From NCBI GenBank assembly GCA_017424405.1, contig JAFPAD010000104.1:1-48246 (forward strand): a stretch of 48,246 nucleotides of DNA. Direction: 5' to 3'. The position numbers were made by a program, and so were the translations under genes. Position 1 is the stretch's first letter; the number at the start of each line of letters is the position of its first letter. Below, one piece after another: positions 1-8,200 of the stretch. This stretch comes from Alistipes sp. (GTDB lineage Bacteria; Bacteroidota; Bacteroidia; Bacteroidales; Rikenellaceae). Under the pieces are notes generated by a model, which worked only from the letters and a program-made list of their open reading frames with translations, did not search any database and was not told the origin of the DNA.

Positions 1-238
1 CATTTGTAGCGTTGTAAACGAACTTCTCGTTAGCTACAGAACGGAACACAGAGATAGCATCGCCCTCAGGCCATGCCAACTCCTCTTCGCCGATAGCTTC
101 CAAAGTAGCTGTGAATGTAACCGCAGTCTCAGGAGCAGGCTCCTCACCACCACCGTTTTCATTGCCACCTGTTGCAGGATCCTCGCTACAGCCTACCAAG
201 GCCATGAGGATAGCAAATGAGTAAAATAATTTTTTCAT
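1..238 (-). CDS. Fimbrillin-like lipoprotein, N-terminal part (cut by window edge)
   Basis: Only the first 79 codons are present; the gene continues beyond base 1. The product opens with a lipoprotein signal peptide (MKKLFYSFAILMALVGC, lipobox LVGC, Cys17 lipidated). The residues after the Cys are S-E-D, acidic as in the Bacteroidota lipoprotein export signal, so surface exposure is plausible. A Gly/Glu/Pro linker follows, then a strand-rich stretch with W-x-x-G-D-x-I-x-V-F (residues about 58-67), the opening pattern of fimbrillin/Mfa-like adhesin domains. That family builds or decorates fimbriae. The assignment rests on this short pattern, so a BACON-type or other surface lipoprotein is possible. 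A good promoter lies about 215 bases upstream. Confidence 0.6.
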   Translation of the reverse strand, partial: MKKLFYSFAILMALVGCSEDPATGGNENGGGEEPAPETAVTFTATLEAIGEEELAWPEGDAISVFRSVANEKFVYNATN

Positions 239-423
239 AAAACTTAGTATTAAATTAGTAATTGGTATAAATGTTAATTAAAATTAGCTAATTAATAAAA
301 AACACGCACGCGACCAAGCCGAGCAATTTGTGGCTAAGTCGGACATGTCAAATTAAAGCAATTTTTTTATCTGTATTACCTTATATATTATACGTTAAAC
401 AACATCTCTCCCTAAAATCAACC

Positions 424-437
424 GCGCAATGTTGCGC
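424..437. repeat. Inverted repeat in lipoprotein leader
   Basis: GCGCAA and TTGCGC face each other across two bases. The site lies about 15-28 bases downstream of the predicted start of the lipoprotein transcript. It could be a protein-binding operator or a small RNA hairpin. The rest of 239-522 is AT-rich and shows only an all-A/T palindrome at 488-507, which overlaps the -33 box. Confidence 0.35.
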
Positions 438-458
438 TTGTGACGGTATTTAGTAATA

Positions 459-489
459 CAAAATTATAAAGAAATTTCTAATCGCCAAA
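459..489 (-). promoter_or_regulatory. Promoter for the fimbrillin-like lipoprotein
   Basis: On the minus strand the -7 box reads TAATTTTG (459-466) and a TTTG -33 box lies at 486-489, with a 19-base spacer, matching the Bacteroidota TTTG/N19-21/TAnnTTTG pattern. Transcription would start near 452, leaving an untranslated leader of about 215 bases. Confidence 0.5.
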
Positions 490-522
490 TATTTTTATAA
501 AAATATTGCTAAGCGGAGCCTT

Positions 523-1083
523 TTAGAGGTGGATTATTGACTTTACGGGCGCAATTGCCTCGAGGCGCTCCTTGCCGTTGAGGAAGTCGAGCTCTACCAA
601 GAAGATGAACTCCTTGATGCAAACCTTGTACTCCTTGCCGTCCTTGGTGATGGTGTGTGCCATCATGGACTTGGCGATGCCCTCGGCAGTGCCGCCCGTA
701 GCCAGCACGTCGTCGATGATAGAGATGTAAATCGTGTCGCCCTCGACCTTGCCAGCTGCGATGTCGCTCAGGCGGTAGTAGAGGTGGTCGGAGCCGTACT
801 CCTTCTCGATTTCGATGTCGCACAAATCACCCTCGTTGAATGGTAGCTTGCCGCTTTTGCGTATAGGGATAATATTCTCAACCTTAGGGTCTTGCAATAG
901 CAACGGAGCTGTGAACAGAAATCCACGAGCTTCGGGTGCAGCCACGTTTGGTGCGGTAAGATTTTCGCTTATCGTGGAGATGAGTTGAGTGAATATTTTT
1001 TTGTCTTGCAGGAAGGGTATTATGTCAACAAAAATGATGCCCTCCTTAGGGAAATCTTTGTAAAATTTTAGTGCATTTTTCAT
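523..1083 (-). CDS. apt: Adenine phosphoribosyltransferase
   Basis: Converts adenine plus PRPP to AMP in purine salvage, in the cytoplasm. The 186-residue length is normal for the family. The start shows the typical F-P-K-E-G-I-x-F-x-D order of Apt; A-P-E-A-R-G-F-L-F (residues about 49-57) is the base-binding region, and I-I-D-D-V-L-A-T-G-G-T near residue 125 is the PRPP-binding loop. The gene is divergent from lipA and looks monocistronic. The only possible terminator is a weak A/T palindrome at 488-507. Confidence 0.93.
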   Translation of the reverse strand: MKNALKFYKDFPKEGIIFVDIIPFLQDKKIFTQLISTISENLTAPNVAAPEARGFLFTAPLLLQDPKVENIIPIRKSGKLPFNEGDLCDIEIEKEYGSDHLYYRLSDIAAGKVEGDTIYISIIDDVLATGGTAEGIAKSMMAHTITKDGKEYKVCIKEFIFLVELDFLNGKERLEAIAPVKSIIHL

Positions 1084-1126
1084 AGCGTAATGATTGGTTG
1101 AGAAATTATTTAAATAACCAGCATAA

Positions 1127-1134
1127 CAAATGTA
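1127..1134 (-). promoter_or_regulatory. Likely -7 box for apt
   Basis: The minus strand reads TACATTTG, fitting TAnnTTTG, about 44 bases before the apt start codon. No convincing -33 box is at the usual distance (nearest TTG is 23 bases away), so this call is moderate. Confidence 0.4.
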
Positions 1135-1198
1135 GCTAAAATTTTATTAGAAAAGTGCAATTTTATGATGGAAATGTATGTTTTTTTGTTTTTTTTCT

Positions 1199-1206
1199 TA
1201 TCTTTG
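1199..1206 (+). promoter_or_regulatory. -7 box for lipA
   Basis: TATCTTTG matches the Bacteroidota -7 consensus exactly and is followed 28 bases later by the lipA ATG at 1234. The upstream region is T-rich without a clear -33 box. The site lies inside the longer open frame that starts at 1165, so that earlier start would precede the transcript. Confidence 0.6.
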
Positions 1207-1233
1207 CATCAATTGGAAAATAATGAACTTAAA

Positions 1234-2127
1234 ATGCCGAAGTTTTATGACAAGGTAAATGTCCTGAGAAAACCCGAATGGTTGAAGATTCGCCTGCAAA
1301 GTAACGAAGGGTCCGCCGAGGTGGAACGCATCGTTAAAGAGCACTCGTTGCATACCATTTGCAGCAGTGGACTCTGTCCTAATAAGGCGGAGTGCTGGCG
1401 ACGACGTACAGCGACATTTATGATTTTGGGCGATGTGTGCACACGTGGATGTAAGTTTTGTGCCACACAAACAGGTAGACCCCTTGCCCCCGATGCATCT
1501 GAGCCCGAGAAGGTGGCTGAGAGTGTTCGGCTTATGGGACTTCGACACGTTGTCGTGACTTCTGTCACGCGCGATGACCTCGCCGATGGAGGTGCCGAGC
1601 ATTGGGCACGTGTGGTGGAGGCTATCCGCAAAGAGAATCCCGACGCAACAATTGAGCTCCTTATTCCCGATTTGGATGCTCAGGAAGACCTTATCAAGGT
1701 CATTTTGGCATCTAAGCCCGACATTGTTGGGCATAACATCGAAACCGTCGAGCGACTAACGCCGCTGGTGCGTTCGCGTGCTAAGTATCACACGAGCATG
1801 CGTACGTTGGAGATAATCTCCCAGAGTGGCGCAGTAGCGAAGAGTGGACTGATGGTCGGACTTGGCGAGAGCGATGATGAAGTATTGCAGACATTGCGAG
1901 ACCTGCGTAAGGTAGGTGTCGAAATTGTAACGCTTGGTCAGTATCTTCGACCCTCTTTGGAGCACTATCCTGTTGCGGCGTATATCACTCCAGAGAAATT
2001 TGAATGGTACCGACTCCAAGCTCTTGAGATGGGCTTCAGTTATTGTGCAAGTGCGCCTATGGTGCGTTCTTCCTATTTGGCTGATGCTGCATTGGAGAGT
2101 GTCAAGCGTAAGACTGCCACAGAGTAG
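1234..2127 (+). CDS. lipA: Lipoyl synthase
   Basis: Radical-SAM enzyme that inserts two sulfurs into protein-bound octanoyl groups, completing the lipoyl cofactor of 2-oxoacid dehydrogenases and the glycine cleavage system. Both Fe-S sites are visible: the auxiliary cluster Cys43, Cys48 and Cys54 (C-SSGL-C-PNKAE-C) and the radical-SAM cluster Cys69, Cys73, Cys76 (C-TRG-C-KF-C). The C-terminal R-S-S-Y motif (about 278-281) supplies the serine ligand of the auxiliary cluster. The start at 1234 gives 297 residues. It is preferred to 1165 because the -7 box sits between them and the extra residues are a hydrophobic run with no place in LipA. lipB follows at once. Confidence 0.96.
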   Translation: MPKFYDKVNVLRKPEWLKIRLQSNEGSAEVERIVKEHSLHTICSSGLCPNKAECWRRRTATFMILGDVCTRGCKFCATQTGRPLAPDASEPEKVAESVRLMGLRHVVVTSVTRDDLADGGAEHWARVVEAIRKENPDATIELLIPDLDAQEDLIKVILASKPDIVGHNIETVERLTPLVRSRAKYHTSMRTLEIISQSGAVAKSGLMVGLGESDDEVLQTLRDLRKVGVEIVTLGQYLRPSLEHYPVAAYITPEKFEWYRLQALEMGFSYCASAPMVRSSYLADAALESVKRKTATE

Positions 2128-2168
2128 GACGCTTAGTCCTTCTTCGGTGGCGCAAGCTGTTGACCGAA

Positions 2169-2885
2169 ATGAAGGAGGTATTGTTTTCAGACTTAGGGCG
2201 CATGGGCTATGCCGAGTGCTGGGATAAGCAACGTATGATGTTTGATTATATGTTGCAGACCAAGCGTGGTGTGCAGCCATGTGAAGATTCTTCTGCGGAG
2301 AATCGTTCCGAGGTCGGCGATGCGGGTGTATTATATCTTGTAGAACACAATCCTGTTTACACATTAGGCAAGAGTGGCAAAAGCGAGAATTTGCTCGTTT
2401 CGGAGCCATATCTACGCTCCATAGGAGCCGAATTTTTCCACATCGACCGTGGTGGTGACATCACTTTCCATGGTCATGGTCAGGTGGTGGGCTATCCTAT
2501 TTTGGATTTGGAGAAGTTGGGTATTGGCTTGCGTGAATATATTGATGCGTTGGAGGAGGCTATCATCGGCGTATGTGCCGAGTGGGGCATCGAGGCGGGA
2601 CGCATAGCAGGTGCTTCGGGCGTGTGGCTTGATGGCGGCACCTCGCGAGCAAGAAAAATATGTGCCATAGGTGTTAGGGCAAGTCGTTATGTGACGATGC
2701 ACGGCTTTGCTATGAATGTGAACACCGACCTTAAGTATTTCAACCACATCAACCCTTGCGGTTTTGTTGACAAGGGCGTGACAAGTTTGCAGAAAGAGTT
2801 GGGTCGCGAAGTGGATATGGAACAGGTGAAGGCACAGATTGTTAAACATTTAGCTGAAAAATTAAAAATTGAAATATATAAATAA
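2169..2885 (+). CDS. lipB: Octanoyl-(acyl carrier protein):protein octanoyltransferase
   Basis: Transfers octanoate from ACP to lipoyl domains, the step before LipA. The family signature R-G-G-D-x-T-x-H-G-x-G-Q is present (about residue 95). So are the catalytic lysine in R-K-I-C-A-I-G-V-R and the catalytic cysteine in the N-P-C-G-F segment near residue 197. The frame is open from a TTG at 2160; the ATG at 2169 is chosen here and gives 238 residues. The gap to lipA is about 40 bases and both lie on one strand, so lipA-lipB are probably co-transcribed. Confidence 0.94.
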   Translation: MKEVLFSDLGRMGYAECWDKQRMMFDYMLQTKRGVQPCEDSSAENRSEVGDAGVLYLVEHNPVYTLGKSGKSENLLVSEPYLRSIGAEFFHIDRGGDITFHGHGQVVGYPILDLEKLGIGLREYIDALEEAIIGVCAEWGIEAGRIAGASGVWLDGGTSRARKICAIGVRASRYVTMHGFAMNVNTDLKYFNHINPCGFVDKGVTSLQKELGREVDMEQVKAQIVKHLAEKLKIEIYK

Positions 2886-2899
2886 TAAAATTGTAAGTT

Positions 2900-4666
2900 A
2901 TGCCTATAGAGAAGCGATGGGTGGTGAGAACTCCTGGCGCGACCGAGGTGGTGGAGCAGTTGGCTTCACATCTGCGTATGTCGCCGGTTCTTGCGAACCT
3001 ACTTGTGCAAAGAGGCATAGACACCGTAGAAAAGGCTAACAAATTCTTTAACCCGCAGCTGTGCGACCTGCACGACCCCTTCTTGATGAAGGATATGGAG
3101 CGTGCTGTGGAGCGCATCGAACGCGCTATTGCCAACAATGAGATGATTATGGTCTATGGCGATTACGATGTCGATGGAACGACGGCAGTTGCGTTGGTTT
3201 ATAAGTTTTTGAAGCAAATAGGTCATAAGAACCTTGTTTTCTACATTCCCGATCGTTATAACGACGGTTACGGCATTTCGGTCAAGGGTATTGACTTCGC
3301 AGCCCGCAGGGGTGTGACGTTGGCGATAGCTCTTGATTGCGGAATTAAAGCCGTAGAGAAGGTTGTTTATGCGAAGGAAAAGGGCGTGGATTTCATTATC
3401 TGCGACCATCATCTTCCGGCAGAGGAGATACCCGATGCCGTAGCTGTTCTGGATCCCAAGCGCAACGACTGCGACTATCCGTTTGAGGAGTTGAGTGGTT
3501 GTGGTGTAGGATTCAAACTCGTGCAGGCTTATGCACAGAGAAATGGTATTCCGTTTAAGGATATCGAGCATCTGTTGGATTTGCTTGTAGTGAGTATTGC
3601 TTCCGACATTGTGCCATTGACGGGCGAAAACCGCATCCTTGCCTACTATGGTTTGGAGCGTTTGAACCGTGAGCCATCGTCGGGATTGTTGTCGATAATT
3701 AAGATTTGTGGCTTAGACCGTCACAACATCTCCATCGACGATATTGTGTTTAAGATTGGTCCACGCATCAACGCCGCAGGACGTATGCGTATGGACGAGA
3801 ATGATGAAAATGCAGCTCCAAGTGGAGGCTTCGCAGCTGTGGAACTTTTGGTTGAGGGTAATGAGAAGCTCGCTCAGGAGTTTTGTAATGTTATCGACAA
3901 CTACAATCAGGAGCGCAAGGACATCGACCGCAGCGTTACACAGGAGGCGCACGATTACATCGAGTCGCGTCCTGAGATGAAGCAGATGAAGAGCACGGTC
4001 ATCTATAATCCTAAGTGGATGAAGGGTATCGTGGGTATCGTGGCTTCGCGTTTGATTGAGACCTACTACCGTCCTACGGTGGTGCTCACCATGAGCAACG
4101 GTTTCGTTACAGGCTCGGCTCGTTCGGTTCAGGGCTTCGACCTCTACCAAGCGGTGGAGTCATGTTCCGATTTGTTGGAGAACTTCGGTGGTCACATGTA
4201 TGCCGCAGGTCTTACCATGCTGCCTGAGAATGTGGAAGCGTTCACCAAGCGTTTCAACGACTACGTTGAGGAGCATATTGACCCAAAGATATTGGTACCA
4301 CAGGTGGATATCGACAGCGAGTTGCTCTTCTCGGACATCACGCCGCAGTTCCATCGCCAGCTCAATAGCTTCCAGCCATTTGGTCCGGGCAATGCTGCGC
4401 CAGTGTTTGTTACGTATAGCGTGAGTGCGCATGGCGAGCCTAAGTTGGTTGGTGCCGATATGGAGCATCTGCGTATGGATTTGGCACAGCGCCAGAAGCC
4501 TAACACGTCTATTCAGACGATAGCCTTCCAGCAGCCAACTCATTACGAGTGGATTCGTGCAGGTCGTCCGGTAGACGTGTGCTACCAGATTGTCGAGAAC
4601 CACTATCGTGGTACGGTGACAACGCAGTTGCGTATCAAGGATATTAAACGTGTGGAGGGTAAGTAA
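2900..4666 (+). CDS. recJ: Single-stranded-DNA-specific 5'-3' exonuclease RecJ
   Basis: Degrades single-stranded DNA 5' to 3' in recombination and repair. DHH-superfamily motifs appear in order: Y-G-D-Y-D-V-D-G-T (about residues 81-89), A-L-D-C-G (about 148), I-C-D-H-H-L (about 167) and G-P-R-I-N-A-A-G-R-M (about 287), followed by a DHHA1 domain with G-I-V-G-I-V-A-S-R-L and a C-terminal OB-type domain. The 588-residue length is typical. It starts 14 bases after lipB, and the RNase P RNA begins about 22 bases after its stop, so one transcript may cover all four genes. Confidence 0.95.
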   Translation: MPIEKRWVVRTPGATEVVEQLASHLRMSPVLANLLVQRGIDTVEKANKFFNPQLCDLHDPFLMKDMERAVERIERAIANNEMIMVYGDYDVDGTTAVALVYKFLKQIGHKNLVFYIPDRYNDGYGISVKGIDFAARRGVTLAIALDCGIKAVEKVVYAKEKGVDFIICDHHLPAEEIPDAVAVLDPKRNDCDYPFEELSGCGVGFKLVQAYAQRNGIPFKDIEHLLDLLVVSIASDIVPLTGENRILAYYGLERLNREPSSGLLSIIKICGLDRHNISIDDIVFKIGPRINAAGRMRMDENDENAAPSGGFAAVELLVEGNEKLAQEFCNVIDNYNQERKDIDRSVTQEAHDYIESRPEMKQMKSTVIYNPKWMKGIVGIVASRLIETYYRPTVVLTMSNGFVTGSARSVQGFDLYQAVESCSDLLENFGGHMYAAGLTMLPENVEAFTKRFNDYVEEHIDPKILVPQVDIDSELLFSDITPQFHRQLNSFQPFGPGNAAPVFVTYSVSAHGEPKLVGADMEHLRMDLAQRQKPNTSIQTIAFQQPTHYEWIRAGRPVDVCYQIVENHYRGTVTTQLRIKDIKRVEGK

Positions 4667-4688
4667 CCCTGCGCAGTTATGAAGGTTA

Positions 4689-5083
4689 AATAGCAAGTAT
4701 GCTCTATCGCTGCCCGCAAGGGGAGAGGAAAGTCCGAGCAACACAGAGCACCGTACGAGTTAACGGCTCGACGTCCGCAAGGGTGTAGTAGTGTAACAGA
4801 AAATAACCGCCGTGGCGGGGCAGGGGCGGGAGCAATCCTGCTCGTGCCTTATTGTAAACGCTTCGGTAAGGGTGAAAAGGTGGGGTAAGAGCCCACCGCG
4901 GCGGCAGCAATGTTCGCTGGCAGTACGCCTTACGGGTTGCAAGACCATGTATACCGACAATTAAGGGTTGCTCGTCCAATGTCGGGGGGTAGGTTGCTAG
5001 AGGCTGTGGGTGACCACAGTCGTAGATAAATGATAGAGGCTCCACTTGTGGAGTACAGAACTCGGCTTATAGTATTTGCTATT
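4689..5083 (+). ncRNA. rnpB: RNase P RNA, bacterial type A-like
   Basis: Catalytic RNA that cuts the 5' leader from tRNA precursors. The conserved block GAGGAAAGTCCGAGC is at 4725-4739 and its partner ACAGAACTCGGCTTA at 5055-5069. CCGAG/CTCGG within them pair and differ from the common CCGGG/CCCGG by a compensatory change. The middle holds GGTAAGAGCCCACCGC (4883-4898), typical of the P13/P14 region. The ends were set by the outer helix P1: 4689-4700 pairs with 5072-5083 over 12 positions with one G-U. Length is about 395 nt. Confidence 0.95.
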
Positions 5084-5087
5084 AATA

Positions 5088-5123
5088 AAAGGGTTGCCCC
5101 AAACGGGACAACCCTTTGTTTTG
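5088..5123. terminator. Terminator between rnpB and the alpha-galactosidase
   Basis: AAAGGGTTG/CAACCCTTT and CCC/GGG pair around an AAAC loop, with one C-A mismatch, and GTTTTG follows. It lies five bases after the RNase P RNA and just before the stop of the convergent gene, so it can serve both strands. Confidence 0.8.
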
Positions 5124-5139
5124 TGTATGAGTAACGTTC

Positions 5140-7317
5140 CTACTGTGCTATAAGCTCCAATACAACGCTTGAAAGGTCCTTGCCGAGGTTCAAGCGAATA
5201 CCGTTCTCCATCAAGAAACGACCGCTCACAACCTTGCCCTCTATGGCGAGTTTCTTCGTAGGATTCTCGGCGTTAAGCTCACGAATGAGGTAGTTGCGCT
5301 CTGGGTCAAGACCTGCCATCTTGCGTGGCTCCTCCCACTCGTCGTTGATGTAGTGGCGGCGGAAGAGGAAGAATACGGCACGATCCTTCTCTGGTGTGTT
5401 ATACATGAGCGATACGTAAGGCTTCTTATCGTATGGCGATACCAAACGGTAGAGGTCACCCTGCTGAATTACGGGACGTATGCTCTTGTATGTTTCGATA
5501 GCTCGCTTTGCAAACTCGCGCTCCTTCTCCGAGAGAGCAGAAGGCTTCATCTCCATACCCAAACGACCTGTCATAGCCACGTCGAAGCGGAACTTGATAG
5601 GCACAACGCGACCAGTCTGGTGGTTAGGTGATGCGCTGACGTGTGCCGCCATGATGTTCGATGGGTAGAAGTGCGACATGCCGTGCTGTATGTAAAGACG
5701 CTGTACGGCGTCGGTGTTGTCGCTCGACCAGCACTCGTTGAAGTATGGGAAGAAGCCATAGTTCAAACGACCACCACCGCTGGCGCAGACCTGAATTACG
5801 AGCTTAGGATACTTCTCGCGTATGCGCTTGCACACGTCCATCAAGCCACGGTGATATTCTATATATAGGTGTGACTGGCGATCCTTTGGCAGGTAGAGCG
5901 ATGAAGCGTTCGAAATTGACATGTTGGCGTCCCACTTCATGTAGTAGATGCGTGGATTTGCCTGCATCAAGTCGTCCACCACCTTGAACACATGCTCCTG
6001 CACCTTAGGGTTACACATGTCAAGCACGAGCTGTGTGCCGCCACGACCCTTCGATGGCTCGCGGTCAGGCTGACGCAATACCCAGTCGGGGTGCTTTTCG
6101 TAGAGCTCACTCTTGGTGTTGCACATCTCAGGCTCAATCCAGATACCGAACTTGAGGTTGTTGCGCTCTGCCTCGTCGATGAGTGCGCCGATACCCTCCG
6201 GGAGCTTCTTCTCGCATACCTCCCAGTCGCCGAGCGATGTCTCGCCGTTGTCACGTGGGTACTTGTTACCGAACCAGCCGTCGTCCATCACGAACAACTC
6301 GCCACCAATCTCCGAGAAGCCCTGCATCATCTGGTTCATGCCCTCTTGGTTTACCTTGAAATATACACCCTCCCAGCTGTTGAGGAGAATGTCGCGTAAC
6401 TCGGTACCGCCGATGATGTGGTACTTGCGTGCCCAGCGGTGAAGGTTACGGCTCACGCCACCCTTACCTTCGGTTGAGTATGTGAAGATGAACTCAGGAG
6501 TTGTAAATACCTCCTTTGGCTTGAGATAGTAGTGCGATAGCTCGGCGTTGATGCCAGCCACGATTTCGAGGTGGTTGGCGTTGCCGTTTTTTACGAACGA
6601 GAGGTCGTAGTTGCCGGTATAGGATAGTGTACCACCCAATACGTTACCCACATTCTCCTTTGCAGGACCGTCTAATGAAATCATAAATGAAGGGTTGCCA
6701 CCGAACGATGTGCGTGCGCCATCGTGGTTGCCGATAACTTTTCTACCAGGCTGCAGACGCTCCTCGAAGAGCTGTGCCTCAGCGCCCCAACCTCCGGCGA
6801 GGTAGTTGAGATATATGTCGCCCGATTTTACGGGAATGTAAGCCGAAGCGAACTTATTTAGCGTTACATCTTTCTTCTCGGTGTGCGATAGCTCGGTCCA
6901 AGTCTTGATGATGTCGCAGTCGTCATACGCCTTATAGAACTGCTTTACGTAGAATGGGAATACCTTATCCTTTAGCAAGAACTCCCACACTCGACCACCA
7001 TCGGGGTCGGTGTACTGCTTCACCTCGTATGTCGCCAACTCGAGCGACACGTCGCCGCAGGCGTGAGTCACAGCCAATGCGTGTTCACATGTGCAGTTTG
7101 TGCCGAAGCAAGGATAGGCGTTCCAGCTAATCTGTGACGAGGTGTTGTAGATCTCGTTGATGTTGTTCACTCGAGGGCCGTAGTAAACAAAATCCACGCG
7201 TCTTCCCACCTGAGTGGTCAAGAGTAGAGTAGTGTTTTTTGTTGAAATCTCGTAATTTTCTGCCATAGCAGCACCCACACATAATAGGGCGACGAGTGAT
7301 AGAATAAGTTTTTTCAT
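5140..7317 (-). CDS. Secreted alpha-galactosidase, GH36 family
   Basis: Retaining glycosidase removing terminal alpha-galactose from raffinose-type sugars or galactomannan side chains. A cleavable signal peptide (first 19 residues, A-A-M-A before E20) sends it to the periplasm or beyond. An N-terminal beta-sandwich is followed by the TIM barrel with F-V-M-D-D-G-W-F-G (about 342-350), the nucleophile Asp463 in K-W-D-A-N, and the acid/base Asp533 in C-W-S-S-D-N-T-D. A C-terminal beta domain closes the 725-residue chain. No SusC/SusD pair or regulator adjoins it, so it is a lone enzyme gene. GH36 also includes alpha-N-acetylgalactosaminidases, so substrate is inferred. Confidence 0.9.
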   Translation of the reverse strand: MKKLILSLVALLCVGAAMAENYEISTKNTTLLLTTQVGRRVDFVYYGPRVNNINEIYNTSSQISWNAYPCFGTNCTCEHALAVTHACGDVSLELATYEVKQYTDPDGGRVWEFLLKDKVFPFYVKQFYKAYDDCDIIKTWTELSHTEKKDVTLNKFASAYIPVKSGDIYLNYLAGGWGAEAQLFEERLQPGRKVIGNHDGARTSFGGNPSFMISLDGPAKENVGNVLGGTLSYTGNYDLSFVKNGNANHLEIVAGINAELSHYYLKPKEVFTTPEFIFTYSTEGKGGVSRNLHRWARKYHIIGGTELRDILLNSWEGVYFKVNQEGMNQMMQGFSEIGGELFVMDDGWFGNKYPRDNGETSLGDWEVCEKKLPEGIGALIDEAERNNLKFGIWIEPEMCNTKSELYEKHPDWVLRQPDREPSKGRGGTQLVLDMCNPKVQEHVFKVVDDLMQANPRIYYMKWDANMSISNASSLYLPKDRQSHLYIEYHRGLMDVCKRIREKYPKLVIQVCASGGGRLNYGFFPYFNECWSSDNTDAVQRLYIQHGMSHFYPSNIMAAHVSASPNHQTGRVVPIKFRFDVAMTGRLGMEMKPSALSEKEREFAKRAIETYKSIRPVIQQGDLYRLVSPYDKKPYVSLMYNTPEKDRAVFFLFRRHYINDEWEEPRKMAGLDPERNYLIRELNAENPTKKLAIEGKVVSGRFLMENGIRLNLGKDLSSVVLELIAQ

Positions 7318-7366
7318 ATTTGTTTAAGTTAGGTTATTTGTAGTGATTAAAGCTACCTTCAATTGA

Positions 7367-7396
7367 CAAAGATAGAAAAAAAATATTGATATCCAA
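7367..7396 (-). promoter_or_regulatory. Promoter for the alpha-galactosidase
   Basis: The minus strand has TATCTTTG (7367-7374) and, 19 bases upstream, TTG (7394-7396). The transcript would start near 7360, giving a leader of about 43 bases. Confidence 0.6.
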
Positions 7397-7431
7397 TTCC
7401 TTTAGGAATTAAATAGAGTGTAACCCTTAAA

Positions 7432-8097
7432 TTATTCTTTTGAGAGTTTTATCACAAAAAATTGTGCGCTGTCGGTCATGCATTTGGGGCAGTGGCGCGT
7501 TGCGATAGACTCCCATGTGATGTCGCCGCAGGTGGGGCACACCTTGAATGTGTGGTGGTGTGGCGTGGTGGAATCGTTCAGCAGAGTGTTGAGCAGAAGT
7601 ATTTGCTTCACGTCGCTGGCATCGCACCATGTCAGCATGCGAGCTATGTAGCGATTGTTGTCACTCAGCGCCTGCTCGATGTAGAGGGGCATCTGGTTGC
7701 AGTGTGTAGTGATTTTGCTGTGTAGGGCGTTTTTAAGGTGGGTCGTGGTGTGCGAAAATTGTGTTGGGGTGGTTAGGGGTTGGGTGTATTTTCCACCCAA
7801 AGCCTCTATGGCATGCCGACAATTGGCGTGGTGTATGGCATCGGCGTGCGACATGGCGTTGAAGAGCTCGGCTGCAAGATGTGCAGAGTCGCGCCTGGCG
7901 AAGTTCGCATAGGCTAAGTAGCGCAGGCTTTGTTGGTATTTTGTCCTGCACAGCTCTTTGAGTTGGTTTATGTTGTCTTGATATAGAATTGGCTGGCTAC
8001 GTTGTTGTCGCTGTCGCTTTGCTGCCAAGAATGTTATGCCGAGAATCATGGTGCACACGACGCATGCCCCGATGAATATTTTTGTAAGGTAGTTCAT
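7432..8097 (-). CDS. Membrane-anchored rubrerythrin-like protein with lost diiron ligands
   Basis: The 221-residue protein has an N-terminal membrane segment (about 5-25), a four-helix ferritin-like region (about 40-175) and a C-terminal rubredoxin-like ribbon with Cys187, Cys190, Cys203 and Cys206. The helical part follows membrane-linked rubrerythrins, for example A-I-H-H-A-N-C-R-H near residue 87 in place of the usual E-x-I-H-A-x-N-H. The glutamates and histidine expected to bind iron are mostly replaced: Gln at 55-56, Asp86, Ser-Lys at 127-128 and no E-x-x-H in the last helix. The metal ribbon is intact, so electron transfer or zinc binding may remain while diiron chemistry is doubtful. 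It follows rpmH behind a strong terminator; no separate promoter was recognised. Confidence 0.65.
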   Translation of the reverse strand: MNYLTKIFIGACVVCTMILGITFLAAKRQRQQRSQPILYQDNINQLKELCRTKYQQSLRYLAYANFARRDSAHLAAELFNAMSHADAIHHANCRHAIEALGGKYTQPLTTPTQFSHTTTHLKNALHSKITTHCNQMPLYIEQALSDNNRYIARMLTWCDASDVKQILLLNTLLNDSTTPHHHTFKVCPTCGDITWESIATRHCPKCMTDSAQFFVIKLSKE

Positions 8098-8143
8098 GCC
8101 CCGTTTCGACGCATAAAGTGTGCCTAAACTATGGGGAGGTATA

Positions 8144-8183
8144 AAAAATAAGAAGGGGCTGCGTCCAGCCCCTTCTTATTTTT
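8144..8183 (-). terminator. Terminator of rpmH
   Basis: A perfect 18-base-pair stem (8144-8161 with 8166-8183) encloses a four-base loop, with A-tracts at its foot giving a U-run on the minus-strand transcript. It sits 17 bases after the rpmH stop. Confidence 0.9.
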
Positions 8184-8200
8184 CCGACAAAATCGGAAAA

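Noticed and set aside
1165..1233. Upstream extension of lipA
   Set aside because: The extra 23 residues are hydrophobic and unlike LipA, and the -7 box TATCTTTG lies inside them.
4704..5045. Minus-strand open frame across the RNase P RNA
   Set aside because: The region is fully explained by the conserved RNA; the frame is a by-product.
5140..7317. A polysaccharide utilisation locus around the alpha-galactosidase
   Set aside because: No SusC/SusD genes, sensor or further glycosidase lie nearby; the flanking genes are RNase P RNA and the rubrerythrin-like gene.
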